From a virus: DNA of 28,055 bases. The translations under genes were made by a program, and so were the position numbers. The notes below the pieces were generated by a model, which was given only the letters and a program-made list of their open reading frames with translations, did not search any database and was not told the origin of the DNA. Shown here piece after piece: positions 14,201 to 21,679 of the stretch. The stretch lies in the IMG/VR virus record IMGVR_UViG_3300048591_001064, positions 1-28,055 of that record. One strand, 5' to 3'. Each line of letters opens with the position of its first letter. Within the stretch, counting starts at the first letter, position 1.

Positions 14201-14413
14201 CTAGTTGTGTAGCATATAAATAGCATCACACGCGCACAGCGCTTTAATATCCTCGCGCATGTAGCTATGCCATTCTTTATCATGCAAGTGGGGCAGGGCC
14301 ATCGGGTTTACCGGGGTGTGGCCTTGCTCTTTTAAAAAAGCTTCTGCCTTGGCAAATAGGGCAAGGGCCTCTTGCTCTATGCCCGTAATCTTTCCGGAGA
14401 TGTATATCCGCAT
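14201..14413 (-). pseudogene. Truncated DUF4406-like copy
   Basis: Encodes 70 residues identical to the intact copy at 12851-13246 except at four positions. It stops at LHN where the other continues LHNWLESKG: the TGG codon is TAG here. A short homologous stretch (xxSKGA) continues after the stop and then similarity is lost. At nucleotide level about 19 mismatches are seen by eye over about 210 bp. It is missing the conserved C-terminal helix, so it is probably non-functional or a short decoy subunit. Confidence 0.8.
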
Positions 14414-14418
14414 CGCTT

Positions 14419-14661
14419 TTAAATCTTAGATTTTAAATTTTCATTCTCAACATAAACCACCCCATCCTTCAAATACCCGCCAAACCTTTTCAGGTCACTA
14501 TACCCCGGCCATAAAATGTAGGGGCCTTCAAAATTTCCCGTGTTCGGGCTGCGCAAATAATACGTGCTATGCTTCACGTCATTGCCATCCGCAAAGTCGC
14601 TGCGCAAAGCCTTCCGCAGTTGTTTGGTAAAAACGTATTCTAATTCTTGTATTTCATCCAT
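14419..14661 (-). CDS. Small phage protein, function unknown
   Basis: A protein of 80 residues (MDEIQELEYVFTKQLRKAL). The ATG at 14661 is preferred because it begins 2 nt after the stop of the preceding gene; an alternative at 14706 would overlap it by 43 nt. The N-terminus is helical. The middle has a Tyr/Gly/Pro-rich segment (TYYLRSPNTGNFEGPYILWPG), suggesting a small folded domain. No family is recognised. Confidence 0.65.
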   Translation of the reverse strand: MDEIQELEYVFTKQLRKALRSDFADGNDVKHSTYYLRSPNTGNFEGPYILWPGYSDLKRFGGYLKDGVVYVENENLKSKI

Positions 14662-14663
14662 GG

Positions 14664-14861
14664 CTATAGTATAGGTTTCCAGAAACGCAACTTTGTCCTG
14701 CCGCAATAAGGGCAGCGCACCGGCAGCTCATGCTTTTCGTAACCACAAACGCTAGTGTCATCAACCAAAGCAACTTTTTTGTTTTTGCTGATGTAAGCAA
14801 CTCTTTTGTTTTTAGTGTTTACGCACGCAGTACAAATCCGATCAAGGTCATTTTCTGCCAT
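14664..14861 (-). CDS. Small zinc-ribbon-like protein
   Basis: A protein of 65 residues with CTAC at about residues 10-13 and CPYCG at about 50-54, plus an extra Cys at about 39. This is the pattern of a compact zinc ribbon. It precedes the 80-residue gene by 2 nt and follows the candidate origin region. It may bind DNA or a replication protein. No specific family is claimed. Confidence 0.75.
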   Translation of the reverse strand: MAENDLDRICTACVNTKNKRVAYISKNKKVALVDDTSVCGYEKHELPVRCPYCGRTKLRFWKPIL

Positions 14862-14912
14862 TTCTATTTTTTTTTAGTGATTTCAAACTTGCCCAAGGGG
14901 TCGTTTTTCCGC

Positions 14913-15066
14913 CCCAACCTTCCCAACTCTCCCAACTTTGGGCGTTTTATGGCGCTCTTCCCAACCCGTCCCAACTTTTACTATTTGTATTTAAAGAAAA
15001 AAAAAGTATTAATTCATTCATTATTAGCTTGTTAGCTGTCAGGTTGGGAAGGTTGGGAGAGTTGGG
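14913..15066. other. Candidate replication origin (iterons flanking AT-rich core)
   Basis: CCCAAC occurs at 14913, 14922, 14931, 14960 and 14970, and its reverse complement GTTGGG at 15043, 15052 and 15061. In both groups three copies recur with exactly 9-bp spacing, so the two arrays face each other. The roughly 65 bp between are very A/T-rich, like a DNA-unwinding element. The region is non-coding (14862-15111), adjacent to the helicase gene, and not followed by a U-tract typical of a terminator. Confidence 0.6.
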
Positions 15067-15111
15067 AGCGTTTTTCATCTTTTGGCAAGGGCTAAACAGT
15101 TTTTTTTTTCA

Positions 15112-17277
15112 TCAAAAAGGCAAATCATCCTCCTTACCATCAACCACCAGTGGCGCACTAACCGCCCCGGCTTCTAAGCTCTTGCTCCGGCTAAGCGTAA
15201 TGCCCAACGCCTCAAAATCAAAAATGTGGGCGCTCGTCTTAATGCTCGTGTGCTCAAGGTTGCCATCCTGCGTGCTGCGCGTTTTTACAAAATGCTCGCT
15301 GTTTATATACCCGAGGTAATACGCGCGGTTTTTCAAGTAGCTGGTTAAGCTGGTTAAATCAATGGCGCCCATGCCCATGCTGCGCTTAAAGCGTGCATAC
15401 AACTGCTGCACGTTTTTAAGGCGCAGGTAAAGCACCTCTTTGGTGTCACCCAAATCATGATCATAATCGCCATCATCACCCGTCATGCGCAGCAAGCGCT
15501 TATCTTTAATGTTGTAGTGCTCGCCCTCGCGCAGCAAGCCCTCGCCAAACAAGGTCTCCACCGTAGTCCACCAGTCCGTAAGCACATCATTGGTGCTAAT
15601 CATGGCGCTCATCATCAGCACCTCTTCAACCGCCCATTGGCGGTAGGCCGCGCTCTTCCATGGCAGCGTTAAGGCACTCTCATTAAAAAACTCATACAGT
15701 GTAACCAGTGCGGCATAGTTGCGCAGCACCCGCTCATTATAGCTCTTGCCCAAATTGCGGATGGTGTTGGCCATGGCCTTCATCGTTTCGTTAAAACGCG
15801 GGTAATATTCGCGCTCCAACTTTGGCCGGTGCTGCAGCAGCTCCGTAAGGCAGCCGCTCAAACCTTCCTTTTCGGCCAGCTTCAAAAAGTCATACGCATC
15901 GTTTTGCTCTTTGCTGCGCTTTTCTTTTTTATGAAAAACCCGCATCACGCTGCGGCTCAATACGCTGTTATCATCCTTTGTGGACAAATACTGTCCAACC
16001 AAAATCAAAGCGCTGTTTACCCGCATAATCTCCGTTTTGCGCTTGCTGCCACCCTTGCCGCGTTCTCGGCCCTCCCCATCATAGGCGCCTTTTATGGCCT
16101 GAAACCACTCATCTTTTACCACCTGATCATCAAACTCATTCAAAAAAACTGGGCAGTTTTTAAACCGGGCAAGCCTATTGGCAAAGGCAAAATCAGTACC
16201 GCTATTCAGGTTAAAGGCGGGTAATTCTTTAAAAAAGAGGTTGGTAATACTCTCCGCAAACTTGCTCTTGCCGCTCTGGCTGGCACCGTAGCAATACAGG
16301 TGGGGGCAGTTGTTATCTACCTTAAAAACCAAATCTTTAAAGAGGCTAACCAGGCTAAAGCCCACACCACTCAGCGCATGATCATCATACGCCAACTTCA
16401 TTTTATTGCACCACGTTTCAAACGTAATGCTGCTGGGCGCATAGGCCAGATAACGGTCATTTTCATACATGTCATCCTCCAACCTAAAACCCGCGTAAAT
16501 GGTACTGCCTGCCGGGCTAAAAAAGTGCTTGCCGATATGCTCAACCAAACCAACTTCATTATAAGGCTCAAGCTTGCCATTAAAGGTGTGGTTAAACCAG
16601 GCAAAAAAGCCCTCTGTTTGCCATCCCAATGTTTTCAACTCAAACGCCTTGGGGAAATCTTGCAAATACCTCAGTTGTATTTTGTGCAGTTGCTGCTGGT
16701 TGCCAAAAAACAGAAACGTGCCCTTGTCAAATAGAAACTTTTTAAACTGATCTACACTCACCATGGCGCTGCTGGGCATTTCTACCACCTCTGGTGCGTT
16801 AACACCATTGTCAATCTTAATCACACGGGTATTATCATCCTGATCATACTTGTGGAAGATGGGCGTCAAAACGAAATTGCACACGCTCTGAAAACCGCTA
16901 TTGCCATTCTGGAAGTAGTACCCGGTTTTCTCACCATCCGTAAGGGTAAAAAAGCCCCACCTAAAAAACTCATCCTTATCCGCACCACTAGGCCACCTCA
17001 GGCCGTTGCTAGTATCATCAACCACCACCACATCAAGCTCCTGCTTTTGCTTCATGCTGGCCTTAATGTTTTTAATGGGCACCTTAATCAAGGCCGCCAC
17101 CTGCTTGGTGTACTCATCGCGGATTAAATCGCCAGGCACACTATACAGCACCTCCACCACCTTATCAAGCGCATCTTGGCGCGCATGGGCATCCGTAGCA
17201 TTGGCAAACAAATTTTTAGCGAGGCACAAAATGCCATCCTCTTTATACGTGAACAGGTACTCTGTAAATGCGGTCAT
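15112..17277 (-). CDS. Primase-associated AAA+/SF3-like helicase with SSB-like tail
   Basis: A protein of 721 residues. Residues 20-78 (KNLFANATD ... SVPGDLIRDEYTKQVAAL) resemble the region after the TOPRIM domain of DnaG, so this gene may carry the part missing from the short primase. The ATPase core has Walker A GASQSGKS (331-338), a Walker B-like PVFLNEFDD (376-384), a sensor Asn at about 421, and arginines in SVLSRSVMRV (438-447) fitting an arginine finger. It should act as the replicative helicase at the fork. The C-terminus is EDDLPF, an SSB-type acidic tail. It lies beside the candidate origin and downstream of the primase gene. Confidence 0.85.
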   Translation of the reverse strand: MTAFTEYLFTYKEDGILCLAKNLFANATDAHARQDALDKVVEVLYSVPGDLIRDEYTKQVAALIKVPIKNIKASMKQKQELDVVVVDDTSNGLRWPSGADKDEFFRWGFFTLTDGEKTGYYFQNGNSGFQSVCNFVLTPIFHKYDQDDNTRVIKIDNGVNAPEVVEMPSSAMVSVDQFKKFLFDKGTFLFFGNQQQLHKIQLRYLQDFPKAFELKTLGWQTEGFFAWFNHTFNGKLEPYNEVGLVEHIGKHFFSPAGSTIYAGFRLEDDMYENDRYLAYAPSSITFETWCNKMKLAYDDHALSGVGFSLVSLFKDLVFKVDNNCPHLYCYGASQSGKSKFAESITNLFFKELPAFNLNSGTDFAFANRLARFKNCPVFLNEFDDQVVKDEWFQAIKGAYDGEGRERGKGGSKRKTEIMRVNSALILVGQYLSTKDDNSVLSRSVMRVFHKKEKRSKEQNDAYDFLKLAEKEGLSGCLTELLQHRPKLEREYYPRFNETMKAMANTIRNLGKSYNERVLRNYAALVTLYEFFNESALTLPWKSAAYRQWAVEEVLMMSAMISTNDVLTDWWTTVETLFGEGLLREGEHYNIKDKRLLRMTGDDGDYDHDLGDTKEVLYLRLKNVQQLYARFKRSMGMGAIDLTSLTSYLKNRAYYLGYINSEHFVKTRSTQDGNLEHTSIKTSAHIFDFEALGITLSRSKSLEAGAVSAPLVVDGKEDDLPF

Positions 17278-17307
17278 TTATATGGTGGAGTTTTAAAAGT
17301 GATTTTT

Positions 17308-17610
17308 TTATTGTTGGTCTTTGAATACAGGGATCTTCTGATTATGTAAAAAATAAATAAGTTCCATCATAATTGGCATGTCCATTTCCCATGCCAAGAC
17401 GTCCATGGATCTCATTTTCTGTCCGTTGTGCGGCAAAACTACTTTCGTGTAATTTTCACGAACGCCTTTTGCTCGCCAATTATCAACCTGAGTTTTGGTC
17501 ATCATGTTGTTTTTACAAGCATGATATCCTTGATGGAATCCTTTTCTAAACTGCTTTTCACAAAGCATTTGAATTTCCTTCCTGATTTTCTTTTCAGTTA
17601 ATTTATCCAT
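17308..17610 (-). CDS. Small basic protein, function unknown
   Basis: A protein of 100 residues (MDKLTEKKIRKEIQML), basic and helical at the N-terminus with a His/Gln/Gly-rich FHQGYHACKNN segment. There are two Cys but no clear pair. It is AT-rich relative to the primase and helicase on either side, suggesting later acquisition. A nucleic-acid-related function is possible only from position. Confidence 0.7.
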   Translation of the reverse strand: MDKLTEKKIRKEIQMLCEKQFRKGFHQGYHACKNNMMTKTQVDNWRAKGVRENYTKVVLPHNGQKMRSMDVLAWEMDMPIMMELIYFLHNQKIPVFKDQQ

Positions 17611-17641
17611 GTCTTTTTTCTATTTATTAGTTATGGCGTGT

Positions 17642-17914
17642 TTAATTATATACCGCAACTGACGGTTCAAAAAGCTTCATTTCCCCCGTGTTTTTATCAA
17701 CCCAAAGAATAGATCCTCCTATAAAATCAGCTATTTGTTGATAGACGAACGGAACGCACTTTGAAACATATTCGTCAATTATCGGAGCCATGTTTTTTTT
17801 GTTGAGTTCACAACTCCATTCTGCTTTTGCGATTGGGTTGTTTTTGTCTTTACAAATGGTAAAATCACAAGTAGTACCATTTTTGAATTTGTAATTAATT
17901 CTGAACGTAATCAT
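17642..17914 (-). CDS. Small protein, function unknown
   Basis: A protein of 90 residues (MITFRINYKFKNGTTCDFTICKDK), beta-rich in the first third, followed by helices. Two Cys at about 16 and 21 and two more at about 35 and 53 do not form an obvious zinc finger. It is AT-rich and, with the 100-residue gene after it, separates the primase from the helicase. No family is recognised. Confidence 0.7.
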   Translation of the reverse strand: MITFRINYKFKNGTTCDFTICKDKNNPIAKAEWSCELNKKNMAPIIDEYVSKCVPFVYQQIADFIGGSILWVDKNTGEMKLFEPSVAVYN

Positions 17915-17932
17915 TTATTTTTTTTTAAGTTA

Positions 17933-19036
17933 TTATTCACTAATTGCTACTTCCTCAATCTCATCAACCCCCTCCGTTTTATGCTCTTTCACCCAATTCC
18001 GAGCAAGGCTATCAGGGTCCTCAGCAGCGGGCAGCACCAAGGCATCTACCTTAAAGCCAAACTTTACAGCACTGGCCACAGCCTTGTAAAGCGCCTTTTG
18101 CCCCGCGGCATCGCCATCAAAACCAAAAACAAGGTGGTTGGTGTAGCGCTTTAAAATAGTGAGGTGCGCATCCGTTAAGGCCGTACCACACGTGGCCACA
18201 GCTTGGGGGCATCCCGCTTGGTGCAAGCTTATCACATCAAAATATCCCTCAACCACCACAGCAAAACCGCCCGTGCGTATGTGCTGCGCGGCATGGTTAA
18301 GGCCATACAGCACACGCTCTTTATGGTAAAGCCGCGTTTCGGGGCTGTTTAAATATTTTGGGATGCCCTCTTTACCCGTTACATCGCGGCCACCAAAACC
18401 AATCAGCCTATCCGCCTGGTCATGTATCGGGAAGATAATCCTGCCCCGGTACACATCATAATTATTGCCGTTTTTGTGGTTGCACAAGCCCAATTCGCGC
18501 GCAATCTCAAAGAGGCCCACAGGCAACACCTTATCCGTAAGGTAGCGCCACTCATCAGGCGCCCAGCCCAGTTGCCACTGCAGCACCGTATCCTTAACCA
18601 AACCGCGGTTGCGGTAAAGCTCAAGCACCGGCACACTATCAGGCAGCGCCTCATGCAGCGCCTTTTGGTATTGGCTGTGGGCAGCCCGCAAAGTGCAGTC
18701 AAGCTGCGTAAGGTGGTCAACCTCTTCAGCGGTTTGGGCCTTGGCATCATGCTCTACCGGTATGTTGTACAGGTTGGCCAAGTGCGTAATGGCCTCGGGG
18801 TAAGTCATGCCCTTGTAATCCATTAAAAAAGTAACCGGCTTGCCACCCTTGCCGCTGCTAAAACATTTGTAGATGTTTTTGCTCGGGCTAACCATAAAGC
18901 TACCCGTTTTCTCCTGCACAAAAGGGCTGAGGCCCTTCCATGTGCTGCCATTCTTTTTAAGCTCAACAAAAGGCTGTATAACATCCAGCACATTAGCCGC
19001 CTCAAAAACACGGTCAAGGGTTTGTTGGGTAATCAT
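17933..19036 (-). CDS. DnaG-like primase, short, with zinc ligands mostly lost
   Basis: A protein of 367 residues that should make RNA primers at the fork. Residues 30-65 correspond to the CHC2 zinc module, but the ligand positions are Ser37, Val40, Cys58 and Ser61 instead of Cys, His, Cys, Cys. The core motif YRGRIIFPI is at 196-204. The TOPRIM domain has Glu263 in VVEGYFD and Asp307/Asp309 in FGFDGDAAG, so catalysis should be intact. It ends soon after TOPRIM, without the C-terminal helicase-binding domain of a full DnaG of about 600 residues. It overlaps the 58-residue gene before it by 1 nt. Confidence 0.9.
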   Translation of the reverse strand: MITQQTLDRVFEAANVLDVIQPFVELKKNGSTWKGLSPFVQEKTGSFMVSPSKNIYKCFSSGKGGKPVTFLMDYKGMTYPEAITHLANLYNIPVEHDAKAQTAEEVDHLTQLDCTLRAAHSQYQKALHEALPDSVPVLELYRNRGLVKDTVLQWQLGWAPDEWRYLTDKVLPVGLFEIARELGLCNHKNGNNYDVYRGRIIFPIHDQADRLIGFGGRDVTGKEGIPKYLNSPETRLYHKERVLYGLNHAAQHIRTGGFAVVVEGYFDVISLHQAGCPQAVATCGTALTDAHLTILKRYTNHLVFGFDGDAAGQKALYKAVASAVKFGFKVDALVLPAAEDPDSLARNWVKEHKTEGVDEIEEVAISE

Positions 19037-19212
19037 TACTTAATAAATTTTTGGCCGTTGTACCAATACTGATCACACACCCATTGGCCATTATTGCGCT
19101 TGGGTTGGTAAATGGCGTTGCCCACTTTGTTAGGGCCTGTAAACCTGCGGCACCTTTCGCGCATGGGGCAGGTGGCGTTATTGCAGGCGGTAATGTTTTC
19201 TGGTTGGCTCAT
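19036..19212 (-). CDS. 58-residue cysteine-rich micro-protein
   Basis: Encodes MSQPENITACNNATCPMRER and then CRRF, with a further Cys near residue 46. Four cysteines (about 10, 15, 21, 46) could bind one metal. It overlaps the preceding gene as ATGA (4 nt) and the primase start as TAATG (1 nt), strong evidence for a real coupled gene. The C-terminal part is basic and Tyr/Trp-rich. It may assist the primase, but this is inference from coupling. Confidence 0.7.
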   Translation of the reverse strand: MSQPENITACNNATCPMRERCRRFTGPNKVGNAIYQPKRNNGQWVCDQYWYNGQKFIK

Positions 19213-19547
19213 TGGTAACTTATGGTTGACAATCCGCGATAATCCAGCTTGCTCTGTAATGCCTTAAAAAAGTTCGGGTGCGTAAATTCAAAGTGCATAT
19301 CCGGAAGAATAAGCTCTAAATACTCCTCCGCTTTTGCCACAGCTTCGCCCCATTCAGCTAAGTCGTTTGGCATATCAGGCTCCACCAACGTAATGCGCAC
19401 CGTATTGCCTACTCTTTTAGTTGCGGTTTTATATCCCCGCTCATTATTATATGCAGCAACCATTTGCACAATCACAATGCGTGGGTGGTTATCCGGCAAG
19501 AGCATTAAAGCTTCTTCAATTCTGTTTTGGATTTCAGTTCTTTCCAT
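19209..19547 (-). CDS. Small acidic phage protein, function unknown
   Basis: A protein of 112 residues. I chose MERTEIQNRIEEAL at 19547; an upstream ATG at 19619 would add 24 residues lying inside the preceding micro-gene. It begins with a charged helix and has a middle beta-like VGNTVRITLVE segment. The gene is part of a chain of coupled small genes between the ASCH-like gene and the primase. No family is recognised. Confidence 0.7.
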   Translation of the reverse strand: MERTEIQNRIEEALMLLPDNHPRIVIVQMVAAYNNERGYKTATKRVGNTVRITLVEPDMPNDLAEWGEAVAKAEEYLELILPDMHFEFTHPNFFKALQSKLDYRGLSTISYQ

Positions 19548-19551
19548 TTTC

Positions 19552-19701
19552 TTAATTATTATCATGTTCATCAGTAGGGTGCTCTTCATCAGGGCTATTA
19601 AGCCACATTGCAATGCCATCAGCCAGTATGATGATGCTAAAGGTTACTCCACTAGCTAGTATTGATACGGGTATAATCCAGTGTTCAGGGGTTAGTGTCA
19701 T
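19552..19701 (-). CDS. 49-residue membrane micro-protein
   Basis: Encodes MTLTPEHWIIPVSILASG followed by hydrophobic residues to about 34, one TM segment, then an acidic, His/Asp/Glu-rich tail (PDEEHPTDEHDNN). It overlaps the preceding micro-gene as ATGA and ends 4 nt before the next start. The acidic tail is unusual. A holin or membrane-tethered regulator is possible, but it sits among early genes. Confidence 0.65.
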   Translation of the reverse strand: MTLTPEHWIIPVSILASGVTFSIIILADGIAMWLNSPDEEHPTDEHDNN

Positions 19702-19850
19702 GGTTTGCAGTTTTTGTGGGTGATGGCGAATCTGATTAGTATGGCTTTAGAATCATCTGTGAAGCTTGCAACCGGCAGGAAGCGTTTTTGGCCGCAGTTT
19801 GTGCATTTGCATACATCCGAAGAGATGTTGTAGAGAAGGTGCGGGGTCAT
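19698..19850 (-). CDS. 50-residue cysteine micro-protein
   Basis: Encodes MTPHLLYNISSDVCKCTNCG: Cys at about 14, 16 and 19, with a fourth near residue 48, a small zinc-site-like set. It is coupled to both neighbours by ATGA overlaps, so it is very likely translated. No family is recognised. Confidence 0.65.
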   Translation of the reverse strand: MTPHLLYNISSDVCKCTNCGQKRFLPVASFTDDSKAILIRFAITHKNCKP

Positions 19851-19993
19851 GGCTTCTTGGTTGTTAAATCCTGTAATTCCTTCAAAATCTTAGTATTTCT
19901 TTTTAGCTCTTTAAGATTATAAGCCAAGGAAAAACAGGCAACAATTAGCTGGACACTCAAGGTTATAATCATTATTATATCTAGAGTAATCAT
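19847..19993 (-). CDS. 48-residue membrane micro-protein
   Basis: Encodes MITLDIIMIITLSVQLIVAC and continues hydrophobic to about residue 25, a single TM segment, followed by a basic, helical tail (LKELKRNTKILKELQDL). It starts inside the stop of the ASCH-like gene as ATGA. It and the 49-residue gene flank a cysteine micro-protein, so the three may act together at the membrane. That is inference. Confidence 0.65.
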   Translation of the reverse strand: MITLDIIMIITLSVQLIVACFSLAYNLKELKRNTKILKELQDLTTKKP

Positions 19994-20784
19994 GGCTTGG
20001 CTTTCTTTCTCTTGGGCCAGTTGGGCTCATGCTTTAGTTGAAAGCTGGTGCCTGCGTATAGCTCATTAGCTTCTTGCCAAGTGCCTAGGTTGTGCTCCCA
20101 ATTATACCTTGCTTTGAGGTAAGGCACGTCATGTGGGTTGTTGGGATCAGTTTTAAACAAGCCTAAAAACTCATTGAGCGTTTCTTTTGGTTTAACCAGG
20201 GTACTACCATTTGTGGCCTCCTTTCTGCCTAAAGTGCTTACAACTTCAAAGCTTAGCACCCAAACCCAAGGGTTTTTTTCAAGGCTTCCGGGGCCATGAA
20301 TGCTTTTCCAGAGGTTATAAAACCAAAGCTTTGCGGTGCGGTCAGCATCAATAGTGCTGTTTAGCAAGCCCTCGCGCGCAGCATCAATTTCGCTTATGTC
20401 GTGCAACCGCTCAACCCTTACCTCCGTAAGCTTTAGCCAAATCCGGGCAGCATCTTTTGGCATGTGGATGGAAGGTTTCCATCCGTAAAAATGCTCTTGG
20501 CTTGCATAATCTGCACGAAAATCAATTACGCCATCCTGTTCGTTTTTCGCCCACGTTTCGCGCACCCAAAGCAAATCTCCGGGCTGGCCATACGGGCAGT
20601 TTAAATACCTATGGTCATCATTCTCAGTGTCATAAAAATGCGCCTTACTTTTTTCTTGGTTGAGAGATTGAAATTCATCGTTGGGCATAAGGAATTTTAC
20701 CACCCTTCTGGTTTGCGTTTTTCTGCCTTGCAGTATGGCTTGCACCATTGGGGTGCTGAAGATGATGGGGCGCTCTTTAGCCAT
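19990..20784 (-). CDS. ASCH-like domain phage protein
   Basis: A protein of 264 residues beginning MAKERPIIFSTPMVQAILQG. I used the ATG at 20784 because the motif starts there and it overlaps the preceding gene by 8 nt. The first about 190 residues have the ASCH-like pattern of phage early proteins: IIFSTPMVQAIL-GRKTQTRRV, then YGQPGDLLWVRETWA, and WVWVLSFEVV. ASCH domains bind RNA, and related phage proteins are usually annotated only as such. It probably acts in the cytoplasm; the role is unproven. Confidence 0.8.
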   Translation of the reverse strand: MAKERPIIFSTPMVQAILQGRKTQTRRVVKFLMPNDEFQSLNQEKSKAHFYDTENDDHRYLNCPYGQPGDLLWVRETWAKNEQDGVIDFRADYASQEHFYGWKPSIHMPKDAARIWLKLTEVRVERLHDISEIDAAREGLLNSTIDADRTAKLWFYNLWKSIHGPGSLEKNPWVWVLSFEVVSTLGRKEATNGSTLVKPKETLNEFLGLFKTDPNNPHDVPYLKARYNWEHNLGTWQEANELYAGTSFQLKHEPNWPKRKKAKP

Positions 20785-20980
20785 TGGTGGCCTCCTTTTC
20801 TGCTTCATCTACCGGCACACCGTTTAGCTCTTTGAGCTGTGGCAGGGCACCACGTAGCTGCACCACTTCAAAATCACTGTCTCTAAAGCCTTTGGCTTTG
20901 TAGCGCTTAATCTCGTTGGCAACGGCCTGTTTTACCAGGTAGGTTTGCAACGGATTGTTTAAAAAGATTGCGTTTTGCAT
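20777..20980 (-). CDS. Small phage protein, function unknown
   Basis: A protein of 67 residues beginning MQNAIFLNNPLQTYLVKQAV. The ATG at 20980 is preferred over 21016, which would add 12 residues (MIWRHLYKNPIF) from the non-coding gap. It is helical and charged, ending with an acidic tail. It overlaps the ASCH-like gene by 8 nt. Confidence 0.7.
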   Translation of the reverse strand: MQNAIFLNNPLQTYLVKQAVANEIKRYKAKGFRDSDFEVVQLRGALPQLKELNGVPVDEAEKEATNG

Positions 20981-21064
20981 AAAAATTGGGTTTTTGTATA
21001 AGTGCCGCCAAATCAACCCCTGGCAGCATTGGGGCTTTAGTAGGTGCCTTAAAAAGGCAATGGG

Positions 21065-21208
21065 TTACTCTAGCAGGTGTAAATCTTTGGCCAGCCACAG
21101 CAACCAATACGCGGTTGTGCATAAGCCAATGGCGGCCATCAGGCCAAAAAATGCCCAAAGGGCTAGGTTAAAAGCAAACTGCTTATCAATGTGGTTAGGG
21201 CGTTGCAT
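21065..21208 (-). CDS. 47-residue membrane micro-protein
   Basis: Encodes MQRPNHIDKQFAFNLALWAF and continues with a strongly hydrophobic Ala/Leu/Gly/Trp segment to about residue 40, one membrane span, then KDLHLLE. It overlaps the end of the preceding gene by 14 nt. A shadow frame of the opposite reading has no such pattern. A holin-like or regulatory function is possible. Confidence 0.6.
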   Translation of the reverse strand: MQRPNHIDKQFAFNLALWAFFGLMAAIGLCTTAYWLLWLAKDLHLLE

Positions 21209-21476
21209 ATTCGTTGGGGTTTAGGGTTAAAAGCACTTTTGCAAGCCGCTGCGTAAAGGCTAGAGGCTCTTGGTTAATGTCATGTATGGCACGTAAAAAC
21301 GGGTCTGTGGGTACACGCGGCAGTTGGTCTTGCACGGTTGGGCGGCTGCCCCGCAAATTGGCCGTGTATTGGGCAAAGTGGTAATTGCACAGCCATGTGC
21401 CGTTGTTGTACGGGTGCCGTATTTCGGCTACGTTGCCGCACACCGTGCAAAGGCCGTTTTTCAAATGCTTGCCCAT
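21195..21476 (-). CDS. Small zinc-finger-like protein
   Basis: A protein of 93 residues with CTVCG at about residues 10-14 and LCNYH at about 29-33, a plausible Cys2-Cys-His zinc site. The rest is basic and Pro-rich, then helical. It lies 2 nt after the 66-residue gene and overlaps the 47-residue gene. Such proteins in early phage operons are usually small DNA- or protein-binding factors. The specific role is unknown. Confidence 0.75.
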   Translation of the reverse strand: MGKHLKNGLCTVCGNVAEIRHPYNNGTWLCNYHFAQYTANLRGSRPTVQDQLPRVPTDPFLRAIHDINQEPLAFTQRLAKVLLTLNPNEYATP

Positions 21477-21478
21477 CG

Positions 21479-21679
21479 CTAAAGCAATACACCGTTATTC
21501 ATCAACTCACCGGCCATCGCTTTTTTGCGGTTTAGGTAGGCCAACACGTGGGGCTTTGCCTCATCAGGTATTTGCTTATCCCACATCGCCTCATTAGCCA
21601 TAAGCTCAAGGCGCACATATTCAGCCCGTGCATTTGCCTTGGCCGCGTTGTTCAGATCAATATTAATTGCAGTTGCCAT
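21479..21679 (-). CDS. Small helical phage protein
   Basis: A protein of 66 residues (MATAINIDLNNAAKANARAE). I chose the ATG at 21679, which overlaps the preceding gene by 17 nt; the ATG at 21697 would lie further inside it. It is strongly helical with no TM segment and ends LMNNGVLL. The family is not recognised. Confidence 0.65.
   Translation of the reverse strand: MATAINIDLNNAAKANARAEYVRLELMANEAMWDKQIPDEAKPHVLAYLNRKKAMAGELMNNGVLL

Noticed and set aside
14913-15066. CRISPR array
   Set aside because: The repeats are only 6-9 bp with spacers of a few bases, unlike CRISPR repeats and spacers; an iteron origin fits better.
20907-21158. Minus-strand 83-residue frame
   Set aside because: It overlaps the better supported 47-residue membrane gene and the 67-residue gene and shows no protein-like pattern.
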